Source: Archangium lipolyticum (GTDB taxonomy: Bacteria > Myxococcota > Myxococcia > Myxococcales > Myxococcaceae). Taken from it: a stretch of 58,642 nucleotides of DNA. Positions within the stretch are counted from its first letter, which is position 1. Each line of letters starts with the position of its first letter. The stretch spans positions 1-58,642 of the forward strand of contig NZ_JANKBZ010000051.1 in NCBI RefSeq assembly GCF_024623785.1, in the 5' to 3' direction. The position numbers were made by a program, and so were the translations under genes. This document shows, one piece after another, positions 43,988 through 52,856 of the stretch. Below the pieces are notes generated by a model that worked only from the letters and a program-made list of their open reading frames with translations, had not been told where the DNA came from and did no database searches.

Positions 43988-44671
43988 TCAGCCGTGGACC
44001 TGCGCGAGCAGGCGGCGCGTGGCCTCGTGCCGGGGGGCATCGAGCACCTGTTGGGGCGGGCCCTGCTCCACGAGATGGCCGTGGTCCAGCACCAGCACCA
44101 CCTCCGAGGCCCGTGCGAGCGCCACGTCGTGCGTCACCACGAGCTGGGTCATCCCCAGCGAGCCCACCCGGCGCAGCGTCTCCACCACCTCGCGGCGCAG
44201 GGACGGGTCCAACGCGCTCGTCGGCTCGTCGTAGAGCAGCACCGCCGGCTCCATGGCCAGCGCCCGCGCGATGGCCACCCGCTGCCGCTGCCCACCGGAG
44301 AGCATGTCCGGGTAGGCGTCCAGCCGCTGTGCCAGCCCGAGTGCCTCCAGCAACTGGCGCGCACGTGCCTCCGCGTCGGCGCGTGAGCGCTTCGCCACCA
44401 GCCGTTGCGCCAGCACGCAGTTGTCCAACGTCGTCAGGTGGGGGAACAGCTCGAAGGACTGGAACACCAGCCCCGCCTGTCCGCCCAGGTGGATGGCGCC
44501 CGAGTCCGGCCGCTCCAGGCCCACGATGCAGCGCAGCAGCGTGGACTTGCCCGAGCCGCTCGGCCCGAGGATGGCCGCCAGCCTGCCCGTCTCCAGGGTG
44601 AATGACACGCCGTCCAGCGTGGGCGCGGCCGCTCCGGGGAAGCGCTTGCGCACGTCCTCGACGCGAATCAT
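43988..44671 (-). CDS. polar amino-acid ABC transporter ATPase
   Basis: 227 residues with complete ATPase motifs: Walker A GPSGSGKST, Q-loop GLVFQSFELFPHLT, signature LSGGQRQRVAIARAL, Walker B VLLYDEPTSALD and the switch VVTHDV. The order and Q-loop are typical of GlnQ/HisP-type amino-acid importers. Its ATG overlaps the TGA of the binding-protein/permease fusion (ATGA), so the two form one transporter operon. Confidence 0.93.
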   Translation of the reverse strand: MIRVEDVRKRFPGAAAPTLDGVSFTLETGRLAAILGPSGSGKSTLLRCIVGLERPDSGAIHLGGQAGLVFQSFELFPHLTTLDNCVLAQRLVAKRSRADAEARARQLLEALGLAQRLDAYPDMLSGGQRQRVAIARALAMEPAVLLYDEPTSALDPSLRREVVETLRRVGSLGMTQLVVTHDVALARASEVVLVLDHGHLVEQGPPQQVLDAPRHEATRRLLAQVHG

Positions 44672-46218
44672 CGTGTCACCTCCTTCAGGTGCCGGCCGAG
44701 CCGGGCCTCCACCGTGCGCGCCAGGTGCGCGAAGGGCAGGCCGAGCAGCAGGTAGATGGCGGCCACGAGGAGGCCGAGGCCCAGGTGGTCCCGCATGGCG
44801 TTGGCCAGGTTGAGGTAGGTGCGCGTGAGCTCGGTGAGCGTCACCAGCGACACCAGCGAGCTGTCCTTGAGCAGCGCGATGAAGTCATTCGTCATTGGTG
44901 GCAGGGAGATGCGCATGGCCTGCGGGAACACCACGTGCCGCAACGTCTGCCACCGCGTGAGGCCAAGCACCCTGGCCGCTTCGTGCTGGCCCGCGGGCAC
45001 GCTGGAGATTCCGGCGCGGTAGTTCTCCGCCTCGGCCGCCGCGTAGTTGAGCCCCAGCGTCAGCACGCCCGCCGTGAGCGGATCCAACCGCAGGCCCAGT
45101 TGCGGCAGTCCGAAGTACACCAGGGTGAGCTGCACCAGCAGCGGCGTGCCTCGCACCACCTCGATGTAGGCCATGGCCAGCCAGCGCAGGGGCAGGGGAC
45201 CGAAGACGCGCATCACCGCCAGCACCACGCCCGTCGCCACCGCCAGCGCCATGGACAGCAGCGACACCCCCAGCGTCATCAGCGCTCCCCGGGCGAACAA
45301 GGCCAACGTGGCCGGGTAGCGTTCCCTCACGCGCTCGAGGAAGGGCGGCACCTTTCCCACCGCCGCCCGCCACGCGTCGTACTGCTCCGGCACGCCGCTC
45401 GGGCTCGGGTTCGGGTCTCCCAGCAGCGCCGCCGTCTCGGGGTTCCACAGGCCCCACCGCTCGTAGATGGAGCGCAGTGTGCCGTCGCGCGCCAGCTCGT
45501 CCAGCGCCTCGTCGATGGCTCGCAGCAGGTCCTCTTCCCCCAGCCGCACGGCCACCGCGTAGCGCACCTCGCCGAAGGAGCCCGGTGCGACCTCCAGGTC
45601 CGGTTCGATGGTGCCGTAGTACCGGGTGATGGGCTCGTCGAGCAGGACCGCGTCCGTACGGCCCAGCTTCAGGTCCGCGAAGATCTCATCCTGCCCACCC
45701 TCGTAGGTCCTCACCTGCGCGCCCTCGCGGCGGAGGATGCGCTCGGCGAGCGAGCCGGGCAACGTGCCGACCGGACGGCCCTTCACCTGTGACAGCACGT
45801 GGGGCGCCTGGGGGTCTCCCCGGCGCACGGTGAGCCGCTCTCCGGCGGAGTAGTAGGGGCGCGACAGGAGGCAGACGCGCCGCTTCTCCTCGGCCACCTC
45901 GATGCCGTTGAGCGCCACGTCGAAGTCGCCGCGCGCCAGCAGCTCCAGCAGCGAGTCCCACGGACCGAGCACCGGACGCGCCCGCACGCCGAGCTTCCCG
46001 GCGAGGGCGTTGGCCAGGTCCACCTCGAAGCCGATGAGCCGGTTGGGGTCCATCGGATCCTGGAAGACGTAGGGCGCGCCGCCTTGCGCGTCGGCCCCCC
46101 ACAACAGCTCTCCACGGGCTCTCACCGCCGCGAGCCCCTGGAGCCCGGTGGACGGTGCATCCTGCGCGAAGGTGGGGAGACCGCAGAGGAAGAGGCCGAC
46201 GAGGAGGATTCGGGTCAG
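44668..46218 (-). CDS. amino-acid ABC transporter, fused binding protein and permease
   Basis: 516 residues if started at a CTG (46216-46218). That start has GGGAGGG 7 nt upstream and yields a perfect signal peptide (TRILLVGLFLCGLPTFAQ); an in-frame TAG lies upstream and there is no ATG, GTG or TTG before 46125, where a GTG would remove the signal. Residues about 35-260 are a family-3 solute-binding domain (ELLWGADAQGG, IGFEVDLANALAGKLG, GDFDVALNGIEV). About 290-510 is a His/Glu/Gln-type permease with EVVRGTPLLVQL and the EAA-like loop HEAARVLGLTRWQTLRHVV. Such fusions tether the binding protein to the channel. Substrate is a polar amino acid by family. Confidence 0.9.
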   Translation of the reverse strand: MTRILLVGLFLCGLPTFAQDAPSTGLQGLAAVRARGELLWGADAQGGAPYVFQDPMDPNRLIGFEVDLANALAGKLGVRARPVLGPWDSLLELLARGDFDVALNGIEVAEEKRRVCLLSRPYYSAGERLTVRRGDPQAPHVLSQVKGRPVGTLPGSLAERILRREGAQVRTYEGGQDEIFADLKLGRTDAVLLDEPITRYYGTIEPDLEVAPGSFGEVRYAVAVRLGEEDLLRAIDEALDELARDGTLRSIYERWGLWNPETAALLGDPNPSPSGVPEQYDAWRAAVGKVPPFLERVRERYPATLALFARGALMTLGVSLLSMALAVATGVVLAVMRVFGPLPLRWLAMAYIEVVRGTPLLVQLTLVYFGLPQLGLRLDPLTAGVLTLGLNYAAAEAENYRAGISSVPAGQHEAARVLGLTRWQTLRHVVFPQAMRISLPPMTNDFIALLKDSSLVSLVTLTELTRTYLNLANAMRDHLGLGLLVAAIYLLLGLPFAHLARTVEARLGRHLKEVTR

Positions 46219-46304
46219 TGGTGGGCCCTCCCGTGGTGAAGAGAGGAGTGCAGTCTAGCGTCCCGCCACGTGGGGTGAAGAGTGTGCTATGCCCTGCCGC
46301 CACC

Positions 46305-47276
46305 ATGATGTGGGAGTCCCCCTTTCTTCGCTGCCCCCGGAGCGGCGAGCCGCTGCGCGCCGAGGGCGATGCGCTCGTGAGCTCCACGGCCCGCTACCCG
46401 CTGCGCCACGTGGCGGGCTCCACCTACGCCGACTTCCGGCTGGAGCTCGACGAGGTGGCGCGGCTGCAGCGGGAGACCTACGAGCAGGAGGACAGCCGCT
46501 ACGTGCGGGAGGGCCTCGAGGACAAGCGGGCCTTCATGGCCGGTTTCGTCGAGGACCGGGTGCGCGGGCGGGTGAAGGCCAAGGAGGAGTTCCTCTTGCG
46601 CGCCCTGCGGAGGCTGCCGCTCGGCGCCGGGAGCCGCGTGCTGGAGGTGGGCTGCAATGATGGGCGCTACCTCAACACCGTGGCCGCGCTCTCCGGTTGC
46701 GAGGGCGTGGGCATCGATCTGTCGGAGCGCTCCATCGCCCAGGCGGTCGCGGCCCGCCCCGAGCACCTGCGCACCCGCTTCCACGTGGCCCAGGCCACCG
46801 CGCTGCCCTTCGCGGATGCCTCCTTCGACGTGCTGCTGTCCTTCGACGTCTTCGAGCACCTCGGGCACCCGGGCTTCATCGCCACCATGCGCGAGTGCCA
46901 CCGGGTGCTGCGTCCCGGCGGCGTGCTGCTGGTCTACGTCGTCTCGCAGAAGGACACCTTCACCCTGCACGAGACCATCCGCCGGGTGAGCCACGGGAAG
47001 CTCGGCGTGGACGATGGCGAGGGCCACCGGTACGAGAACTTCATCCACCCGGACTTCTTCCGCTCGGCGGCCAGGGAGAGTGGTCTGGAGGTGAAGGACG
47101 TCACCGCCTATCACGGCTACTGGACGCTGCTGGCCGAGGAGTGCCTCCACAACGTGGCGCCGCGCGCCTTGTACCGGCTCTTCTCCTTCCTCGACGCGCC
47201 CCTGGTGCGTCAGGAGCACGGCAACGGCTTCCTCGCGCTGAGCGAGCGCCCGGCCCGCGCGGAGGTGCGGCGATGA
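46305..47276 (+). CDS. class I SAM-dependent methyltransferase
   Basis: 323 residues starting MMWESPFLRCPRSGEPLRA. The SAM-binding core is clear: SRVLEVGCNDGRYLNTVAAL (motif I), GVGIDLSERS, ATALPFADASFDVLLSFDVFEHL and VLRPGGVLLVYV. The N-terminal 95 residues include a Trm112-like CPRSGEPLR start. It may act in lipid or polysaccharide modification; the ATGA overlap with the next small gene and the flippase-like gene beyond suggest envelope chemistry, which is inference. Confidence 0.88.
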   Translation: MMWESPFLRCPRSGEPLRAEGDALVSSTARYPLRHVAGSTYADFRLELDEVARLQRETYEQEDSRYVREGLEDKRAFMAGFVEDRVRGRVKAKEEFLLRALRRLPLGAGSRVLEVGCNDGRYLNTVAALSGCEGVGIDLSERSIAQAVAARPEHLRTRFHVAQATALPFADASFDVLLSFDVFEHLGHPGFIATMRECHRVLRPGGVLLVYVVSQKDTFTLHETIRRVSHGKLGVDDGEGHRYENFIHPDFFRSAARESGLEVKDVTAYHGYWTLLAEECLHNVAPRALYRLFSFLDAPLVRQEHGNGFLALSERPARAEVRR

Positions 47277-47476
47277 GAATCCCGAGGAAGCGCGAGCAGT
47301 ACGTGCTGGCGCTCAAGCTGGCCACGGTGCTGTGCGTGGAGACGGCGCTCACCCCTCCCCTGCTGGCGGCCATGACGCTGCTGGGAGGCGTGGTGCCACC
47401 GCGCGAGCTACTCGACCTGCAGAACAGGTTGCGCCGTCGCACGCTGGTGTGGATGTTCCCCCACCTGCGCGGCTGA
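47273..47476 (+). CDS. small membrane-associated protein coupled to methyltransferase
   Basis: 67 residues starting MRIPRKREQYVLALKLATVL. Its ATG overlaps the methyltransferase TGA (ATGA). A hydrophobic part (TALTPPLLAAMTLLGGVVPP) may form a helix, with basic ends. I do not recognise it; the coupling is the main evidence that it is real. It ends 1 nt from the convergent flippase-like gene. Confidence 0.6.
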   Translation: MRIPRKREQYVLALKLATVLCVETALTPPLLAAMTLLGGVVPPRELLDLQNRLRRRTLVWMFPHLRG

Positions 47477-47477
47477 G

Positions 47478-48539
47478 TCAGGTGGGCTGCTGGCGAGCCC
47501 TCCACACCAGGGGCGTGAGGGCGCCGATCAGCACGAACAGCACCTGCATCGCATGGGCGATCAGCGCGATGGACATGGTCTTGGCCGCGGTGGTGCCGAA
47601 GGCCTTGGCCGACAGCGCGAAGGCCCCGTCGCTCACTCCGAACTGCCCTGGCACCAGCGTGCCCACCGCCAGCGCCACCAGGTTGAGCCCCTGCGCGACG
47701 AGCGCTCCCACCACCGTCACGTCGATGCCCACCGCCGCCGCCAGGACGCCGTACTGAACCACCTGCAGCACCCGGCCGAGCAGGGTGGCCAGGATGGGCC
47801 GGGTTGGCAGCAGCGCGCTGCTCCGCGCCGACTCCTGGAAGACCTCCGTATGCGTGGCGATGCGGTGGAAGCGGCGCTTCAGCCAGGCTCCGAGCCGGTG
47901 CGCCCTCATTCCCGCGCGCATGCTCGCGCCCGCGAGCACCAGCACTACCATGTGCACCCCCAGCGCCAGCGTCAGCCACGAGGGGCCCGTCATCACGTAC
48001 GCGGCCAGCGCGCAGGGGATGGAGATGAGGCCCGTCGAGACCAGCGAGGCCGCCTGAGACGTGGCCGCCGCCGCCATCGCCGTGGCGCCTCCCGTGTACG
48101 GGCTGACCAGCGCCGCCTTCGTCGCCTCGCCCGCGACCCGTCCCGCTGGCGCCAGCGTCGACACCACCGTGCTGATGAGCTGCGCACGGAACATGGAGCG
48201 GAACGGCACCTGCCGTGCCCGGCCGCCATACGCCACCCACGTGGCCAGCGCGTCCAGCGACAGGCGCCCCAGCTCGAGCGCGAACACCAGCGGCAACCAG
48301 GGCGCCGCCCGCGTCAGCACCTTCCGCAACTCCTCGGCCCCCACGTTCCGCACGAGCAGGACGAGCATGCCCAGTCCCAGCACCGCGAACGCCGGGCGTA
48401 GCACCGCCTGCACGCGCGCCCGCATGGGTTTGCGTGCGGCCAGGGGGCCATCCGGGGCCGGCAACGGTTCCGAGGCTCGTGCCGTCAGGGGAACGCCCGC
48501 CGGTGCCTCGAGGCTCAGCTCATGTCGCTCGCTCCCCAT
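47478..48539 (-). CDS. LPG-synthase-TM (YbhN/AglD-type) flippase-like membrane protein
   Basis: 353 residues with about seven to eight membrane helices and the family pattern: RLSLDALATWVAYGGRARQVPF, TLAPAGRVAGEATKAALV and GTLVPGQFGVSDGAFALSA (the PGglG-like loop). The lysylphosphatidylglycerol synthase TM domain family includes proteins that move lipids or lipid-linked sugars across the membrane. The soluble aminoacyl domain of MprF is absent. Tail-to-tail with the methyltransferase pair. Confidence 0.85.
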   Translation of the reverse strand: MGSERHELSLEAPAGVPLTARASEPLPAPDGPLAARKPMRARVQAVLRPAFAVLGLGMLVLLVRNVGAEELRKVLTRAAPWLPLVFALELGRLSLDALATWVAYGGRARQVPFRSMFRAQLISTVVSTLAPAGRVAGEATKAALVSPYTGGATAMAAAATSQAASLVSTGLISIPCALAAYVMTGPSWLTLALGVHMVVLVLAGASMRAGMRAHRLGAWLKRRFHRIATHTEVFQESARSSALLPTRPILATLLGRVLQVVQYGVLAAAVGIDVTVVGALVAQGLNLVALAVGTLVPGQFGVSDGAFALSAKAFGTTAAKTMSIALIAHAMQVLFVLIGALTPLVWRARQQPT

Positions 48540-48819
48540 GGCTCGCCCTCCTTTCTTCCGCGCTCAGGCGCTCAGGCCAAGGTGGGCAGTGCCCGGCCCC
48601 ATGGCGAGCGCCATACTTGCTTGCTCCTCTGGCCTCCGTGGAGGCCAGAAGCCACGTCCGGGGCCGGACAGCGGCTCGTACCGTGGTCCAGGTGGAATGT
48701 CGGGTTTCCGAACGCGCGGCACCATTGGACTCTGGAACGTGATAGGGGCCACGCGCCCTGCCCGCGGGAAGTCCCCGGGATGGACTGCGGGCCTCCCTGG
48801 CCCGAGGAGATGGACGGCG

Positions 48820-49314
48820 ATGCTGAAGACGGCGATGAACGAGTGGGCCCTCAAGGCGATCCAACTGGAGACGGCGCTGATGGCGCTGGACGAGGCCGGG
48901 TTGCCCACGAACATGAAGGCGCTCCAGGACAAGGCCGAGCAGTCCATGCGCGACCTGGTGAAGGGCTGGCAGGCGCAGAAGCCCAAGGCCGACGAGCGCA
49001 AGTGGAAGGTGGAGGAGAAGGCGGGCGGCACGCCTCGGGACGAGGAGCTCGCCGAGGTGACGTCCCACCTGAAGGAGGAGGGCATGGAGTGGACCGTGTA
49101 CCTGGCCACCAGTGACAAGGGGGACACGGTGGAGACGGTCGTCTCCGAGGACCGGGCGTGGATGACGGCGGGCGGCGAGTACTACCTGGGCCAGTGGGAC
49201 GAGGACGACAAGGTCGTCGACGTGGGCCGTGACGACGAGGAGGGCGAGCTGGGCACCGGCCTCGTCTTCTCGCTCACCGGCGAGCTCGTCTTCGAGTCCG
49301 AGCTCGGGGATTGA
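48820..49314 (+). CDS. acidic hypothetical protein
   Basis: 164 residues starting MLKTAMNEWALKAIQ; GAGGAG 10 nt upstream. Helical N-terminus, then a beta-rich, strongly acidic C-terminus (WTVYLATSDKGDT, YYLGQWDEDDKVVDVG, ESELGD). No signal peptide or motif. I do not recognise the family. Codon use and frame quality are like the neighbours, so the gene is probably real. Confidence 0.7.
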   Translation: MLKTAMNEWALKAIQLETALMALDEAGLPTNMKALQDKAEQSMRDLVKGWQAQKPKADERKWKVEEKAGGTPRDEELAEVTSHLKEEGMEWTVYLATSDKGDTVETVVSEDRAWMTAGGEYYLGQWDEDDKVVDVGRDDEEGELGTGLVFSLTGELVFESELGD

Positions 49315-49325
49315 GCCTCGCGCCG

Positions 49326-50147
49326 CTACAGGCCGAGGTACTCCACCATGCGGGCCCGGGTCTTCGTGTCGGGCAGGCGCCCGGTGCCCGCGCGCAGGTT
49401 GTCCTCGAGGTGACGCGGGTTGCTCGTGGCCGGAATGGGGCACGTCACCGCCGGGTGCCCGAGGATGTATTTGAGGAAGAACTCCGCCCAGCTCTTGCAG
49501 TCGAAGTCGGCGGCCCAGGGGGGCAGGGCCTTGCCCTTTACCCGCCGGAAGAGGTCCCCGCTCTCGAAGGGGCGCATCACCAGCACCGCGGTGCCGTGCT
49601 CGGCGGCCGCGGGCAGCAGCCGCTCCTCCGCGTCGCGCAGGGCGATGGAGTAGGGCAGCTGCACGAAGTCCAGTGACTCCTCGCGGATGAGCTTCTCCAG
49701 GTCGTCGAAGGCGCTCCGCAGGTAGTGGGTGACACCGAGATAGCGGATGCGCCCGGAGGCCTTCCACTCGCGCAGGGTGGGCAGGTGGGTGCGCCAGTCC
49801 ACGAGGTTGTGCACCTGCATCAGGTCCAGCTGGCCGTGGCCCATCTTGCGCATCGAGTCACGCATCTGCTCCTGGCCGGCCTCCTTGCCCGAGGTCCACA
49901 CCTTGGTGGCGAGGAAGGGGGGGCGCTCCTCGCCGAGCTCCCGCAGCAGATCCCCCACCACCTGCTCGGCGCGGCCGTACATGGGGGAGGAGTCGATGAC
50001 CCGGGCGCCGGAGGCGAGGAAGCGTTTGAGGACCGCCTTCTGCTCCTTGCGCTCGGCGGGGGAGGGCCCCACGTCGAAGGTCTGCCACGTTCCGAGGCCG
50101 ATGGCGGGCAGCTTCTCGCCGCTCTTGGGATGGGTGCGCGTCAGCAT
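49326..50147 (-). CDS. aldo/keto reductase
   Basis: 273 residues of the AKR barrel: GLGTWQTFDVG, VIDSSPMYGRAEQVVG (Asp and Tyr of the tetrad), LATKVWTSG (Lys) and DLMQVHNLVDWRTH (His). All four catalytic residues are present. NADPH-dependent carbonyl reduction is expected; the substrate is unknown. It faces the acidic protein gene convergently with 11 nt between. Confidence 0.9.
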   Translation of the reverse strand: MLTRTHPKSGEKLPAIGLGTWQTFDVGPSPAERKEQKAVLKRFLASGARVIDSSPMYGRAEQVVGDLLRELGEERPPFLATKVWTSGKEAGQEQMRDSMRKMGHGQLDLMQVHNLVDWRTHLPTLREWKASGRIRYLGVTHYLRSAFDDLEKLIREESLDFVQLPYSIALRDAEERLLPAAAEHGTAVLVMRPFESGDLFRRVKGKALPPWAADFDCKSWAEFFLKYILGHPAVTCPIPATSNPRHLEDNLRAGTGRLPDTKTRARMVEYLGL

Positions 50148-50253
50148 GGGGGCAGCGTACCGGTTCCGCGAGGGCAGGTGACACTTTCGCCGGGCATCGG
50201 TTTTCCAGTGGCCGGAGGGGGCGGTGCCGCCCCGATGGCAGGAAGGATACGCG

Positions 50254-51444
50254 ATGAAGCTCGAGGTCTCGGTGTGCGCGGGAGTGATGGCGGCGATGGT
50301 GGGGTTTTCGGCGGGGGCCGAGCAGCCAGCGCCCGAGCATCAGCCCGCGGTGGCGGAGGTCACCCAGCCGGCTCCGGCCCAGGAGGTCCACATGCCCGTG
50401 AGCCTCTCCCTCCTGCCCGGCATCAGCACCAATGGGTTCACGAGCGGCAACGTGGTGAACAACCTCTCCGTCGGATTGCTCGCCACGCACGCGGGCCGGG
50501 TGGACGGCATGGCCGCGTCCATCGTGGGCAACTGGGTGAACCGGGAGCTGCGGGGCGCCGAATTCGCGGTGGGTGCCAACTACGCCGGCCAGGTGAAGGG
50601 GGTGCAGTCCTCGGTGGGGGCCAACGTGTCCGGGGGCTCGATGCGGGGCCTGCAGGTGGTCGTGGGCGTGAACATCGCGGGGGGCGAGATGGTGGGCGCG
50701 CAGCTCTCCAGCGGCATCAACATCGCGGCGGGTGACACGCGCGGCCTCCAGGCGGCGGTGGGTCTCAACGTCGCCCCGGACATGGCGGGCCTGCAGGTGT
50801 CCTCGGCGGTGAGCATCGCGCGGCGCCTCGACGGCGCTCAGCTCTCCCTCCTCAACGTGGGAGGGGACGTGAACGGCGCGCAGGTGGGCCTCGTCAACAT
50901 CGCGCGGAAGGTGAAGGGCCTGCAGCTGGGCCTCCTCAACGTGGCCGGAGAGGCGGAGGGAGCCCCCATCGGCCTGCTGAGCTTCGTGGGCAACGGCCAG
51001 TTGCACCTGCAGGCCTGGGCCAGTGACGTCACCCTGACGAACGTGGCGCTGAAGCTCGGCGGCAAGAACATCCACACCCTGTTCACGGTGGGGGTGGAGC
51101 CCGGCCGCGCGGGCCAGCAGCGCCGTTGGTCGGCGGGCCTCGGAATGGGGGGCCACATCCCCTCCGGACGCTTCTTCGTCGACGTGGATGCCCTCGCCTT
51201 CGCCCTGCGCGAGGGCACCTTCCTGGGTGACAGCAACGACCTGCTGGCACAGCTCCGGGTGATCGGCGGCTGGCAGCTGGCCCCGCGCCTCGCGCTCTTC
51301 GGCGGGGTGACGGGCAATACGCTCATCACCTTCCGCGGAGAGGCGCTGGAGGGGGTGGACCGGTTCGGCCTGGGCCGGGTCTACAGGTCGGGAGACACGA
51401 GCGTGCGGCTGTGGCCGGGGCTCGTCGCTGGCATCCAGATCTGA
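50254..51444 (+). CDS. LA_2272-type surface repeat protein
   Basis: 396 residues with a signal peptide (ending SAGA). The middle consists of degenerate repeats of about 20-22 residues, such as VQSSVGANVSGGSMRG, LQVVVGVNIAGGEMVGAQ and LSLLNVGGDVNGAQ, each a short beta-turn unit, as in the Leptospira LA_2272 surface repeat family. The C-terminal 130 residues (GLGMGGHIPSGRFFVDVD, LRVIGGWQLAPRLALFGG) look like an outer-membrane barrel end. Likely outer surface; role unknown. Confidence 0.75.
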   Translation: MKLEVSVCAGVMAAMVGFSAGAEQPAPEHQPAVAEVTQPAPAQEVHMPVSLSLLPGISTNGFTSGNVVNNLSVGLLATHAGRVDGMAASIVGNWVNRELRGAEFAVGANYAGQVKGVQSSVGANVSGGSMRGLQVVVGVNIAGGEMVGAQLSSGINIAAGDTRGLQAAVGLNVAPDMAGLQVSSAVSIARRLDGAQLSLLNVGGDVNGAQVGLVNIARKVKGLQLGLLNVAGEAEGAPIGLLSFVGNGQLHLQAWASDVTLTNVALKLGGKNIHTLFTVGVEPGRAGQQRRWSAGLGMGGHIPSGRFFVDVDALAFALREGTFLGDSNDLLAQLRVIGGWQLAPRLALFGGVTGNTLITFRGEALEGVDRFGLGRVYRSGDTSVRLWPGLVAGIQI

Positions 51445-51677
51445 GCAGGGCCGGGCAGCGACCGAGCCCCCATTCCCTCCTCCGAGGCGCGGCCGGGCGC
51501 CGGGAGGTGGGGGTGGTGTCCGGCTCGGAGGTTCCTAGTTTTCAGATGCGTGCCCGGCACGGGACCAAGAGTTGGAGTCCGGTGCGGGACGGGGTGGGTA
51601 CCGGTTGGGTGGGTGTGGGGCAGGTGAGCCCCGTGTCGGACGCGCTCCTTTTCCGCTGAGCCCGGGTGACAATCCGA

Positions 51678-52688
51678 ATGCGTGCCATGGTGCTCCCCGC
51701 TCCGGGGCAGCCACTCCGGTTGGAGGAGCGGCCCATTCCGGAGCCGGGTCCCGAGCAGCTCTTGTTGAGAGTCCACGCGTGCGCGGTGTGCCGTACGGAC
51801 GTGCACGTGACGGATGGCGAGCTGGCGCGTCCCAAGCTGCCGTTGGTGCTGGGGCACGAAATCATCGGCCGGGTGGTGAAGGTGGGGGAGCGCGCGCGAA
51901 TCTTCGCTCCAGGCACCCGGGTGGGTGTGCCGTGGCTGGGGTGGACTGACGGGACGTGTCAGTACTGCCTCTCGGGCCGGGAGAACCTCTGCGACAACGC
52001 GCGCTTCACCGGCTATCAGATCGACGGCGGTTACGCCGACTACGCCGTGGCGGACCACCGCTTCTGCTTCCCCATCCCCGAGGGCTATCCGGACCTGCAG
52101 GCGGCGCCCCTGTTGTGCGCGGGGCTCATCGGCTACCGCTGCCTGCGCATGGCCGGGAACGCCGAGCGGCTGGGGCTGTATGGCTTTGGAGCGGCGGCGC
52201 ACGTCATCATCCAGGTGGCCCGATACCAGGGGCGGCGGGTGTTTGGCTTCACGCGCCCGGGAGACGTGGCGGCGCAGGACTTCGCGCTGCGGTTGGGGGC
52301 CGAGTGGGCGGGGGACTCGGACGTGCCGCCGCCCGTGCAGCTGGATGCGGCCATCCTCTTCGCGCCCGTGGGGAGCCTGGTCCCCGCCGCGCTGGCCTGC
52401 GTGGTGAAGGGGGGCACCGTGGTGTGCGGGGGCATCCACATGAGCGACATCCCCGCGTTCCCCTACTCCCTGCTGTGGGGTGAGCGCACCGTGCGCTCGG
52501 TGGCGAACCTCACGCGGCAGGACGGGCTGGACTTCCTCGCGCTCGCCCCGCGGGTGCCGGTGCACACCGAGGTGCAATCCTTCCCCTTGGAGGCCGCCAA
52601 CGAGGCGCTGGCGGCCCTGCGAGGGGGACGGGTACACGGCGCGGTGGTACTGGACATGGGCATCTCCGCCCCCGCGTCAGGCCAGTGA
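51678..52688 (+). CDS. zinc-dependent alcohol dehydrogenase
   Basis: 336 residues starting MRAMVLPAPGQPLRL. Catalytic zinc ligands in CAVCRTDVH and GHEIIGRVV, and structural zinc Cys in GTCQYCLSGRENLCDN. Rossmann loop LYGFGAAAHVIIQVAR, close to AdhP-like enzymes active on a broad range of alcohols. A GTG 12 nt upstream is an alternative start. The following palindrome and TetR gene are separate. Confidence 0.9.
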   Translation: MRAMVLPAPGQPLRLEERPIPEPGPEQLLLRVHACAVCRTDVHVTDGELARPKLPLVLGHEIIGRVVKVGERARIFAPGTRVGVPWLGWTDGTCQYCLSGRENLCDNARFTGYQIDGGYADYAVADHRFCFPIPEGYPDLQAAPLLCAGLIGYRCLRMAGNAERLGLYGFGAAAHVIIQVARYQGRRVFGFTRPGDVAAQDFALRLGAEWAGDSDVPPPVQLDAAILFAPVGSLVPAALACVVKGGTVVCGGIHMSDIPAFPYSLLWGERTVRSVANLTRQDGLDFLALAPRVPVHTEVQSFPLEAANEALAALRGGRVHGAVVLDMGISAPASGQ

Positions 52689-52708
52689 ACCCGGTAGGTG
52701 TCGGTTTT

Positions 52709-52741
52709 TTGACATTCTTGAAACGCTTGGAGCTCCAAGCG
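52709..52741 (+). promoter_or_regulatory. promoter region with 18-bp palindrome upstream of TetR gene
   Basis: TTGACA at 52709-52714 is followed, 9 nt on, by the perfect palindrome CGCTTGGAGCTCCAAGCG (52724-52741), which overlaps where the -10 box should be. The -10 match is poor, as is common here. A further CTGGTCTAACCAG inverted repeat lies about 50 nt downstream. One of them is likely the operator of the TetR/monooxygenase operon. Confidence 0.5.
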
Positions 52742-52856
52742 GGTCTGTTCGTCTCGGACTTCAAGGAGGTTGCATGGAGCGAGCGTTCAGACTATCTGGT
52801 CTAACCAGGAGGTTCGTACCCCTGGTCTGGCCATCGGGTCCGAGGTTCACAGCACC

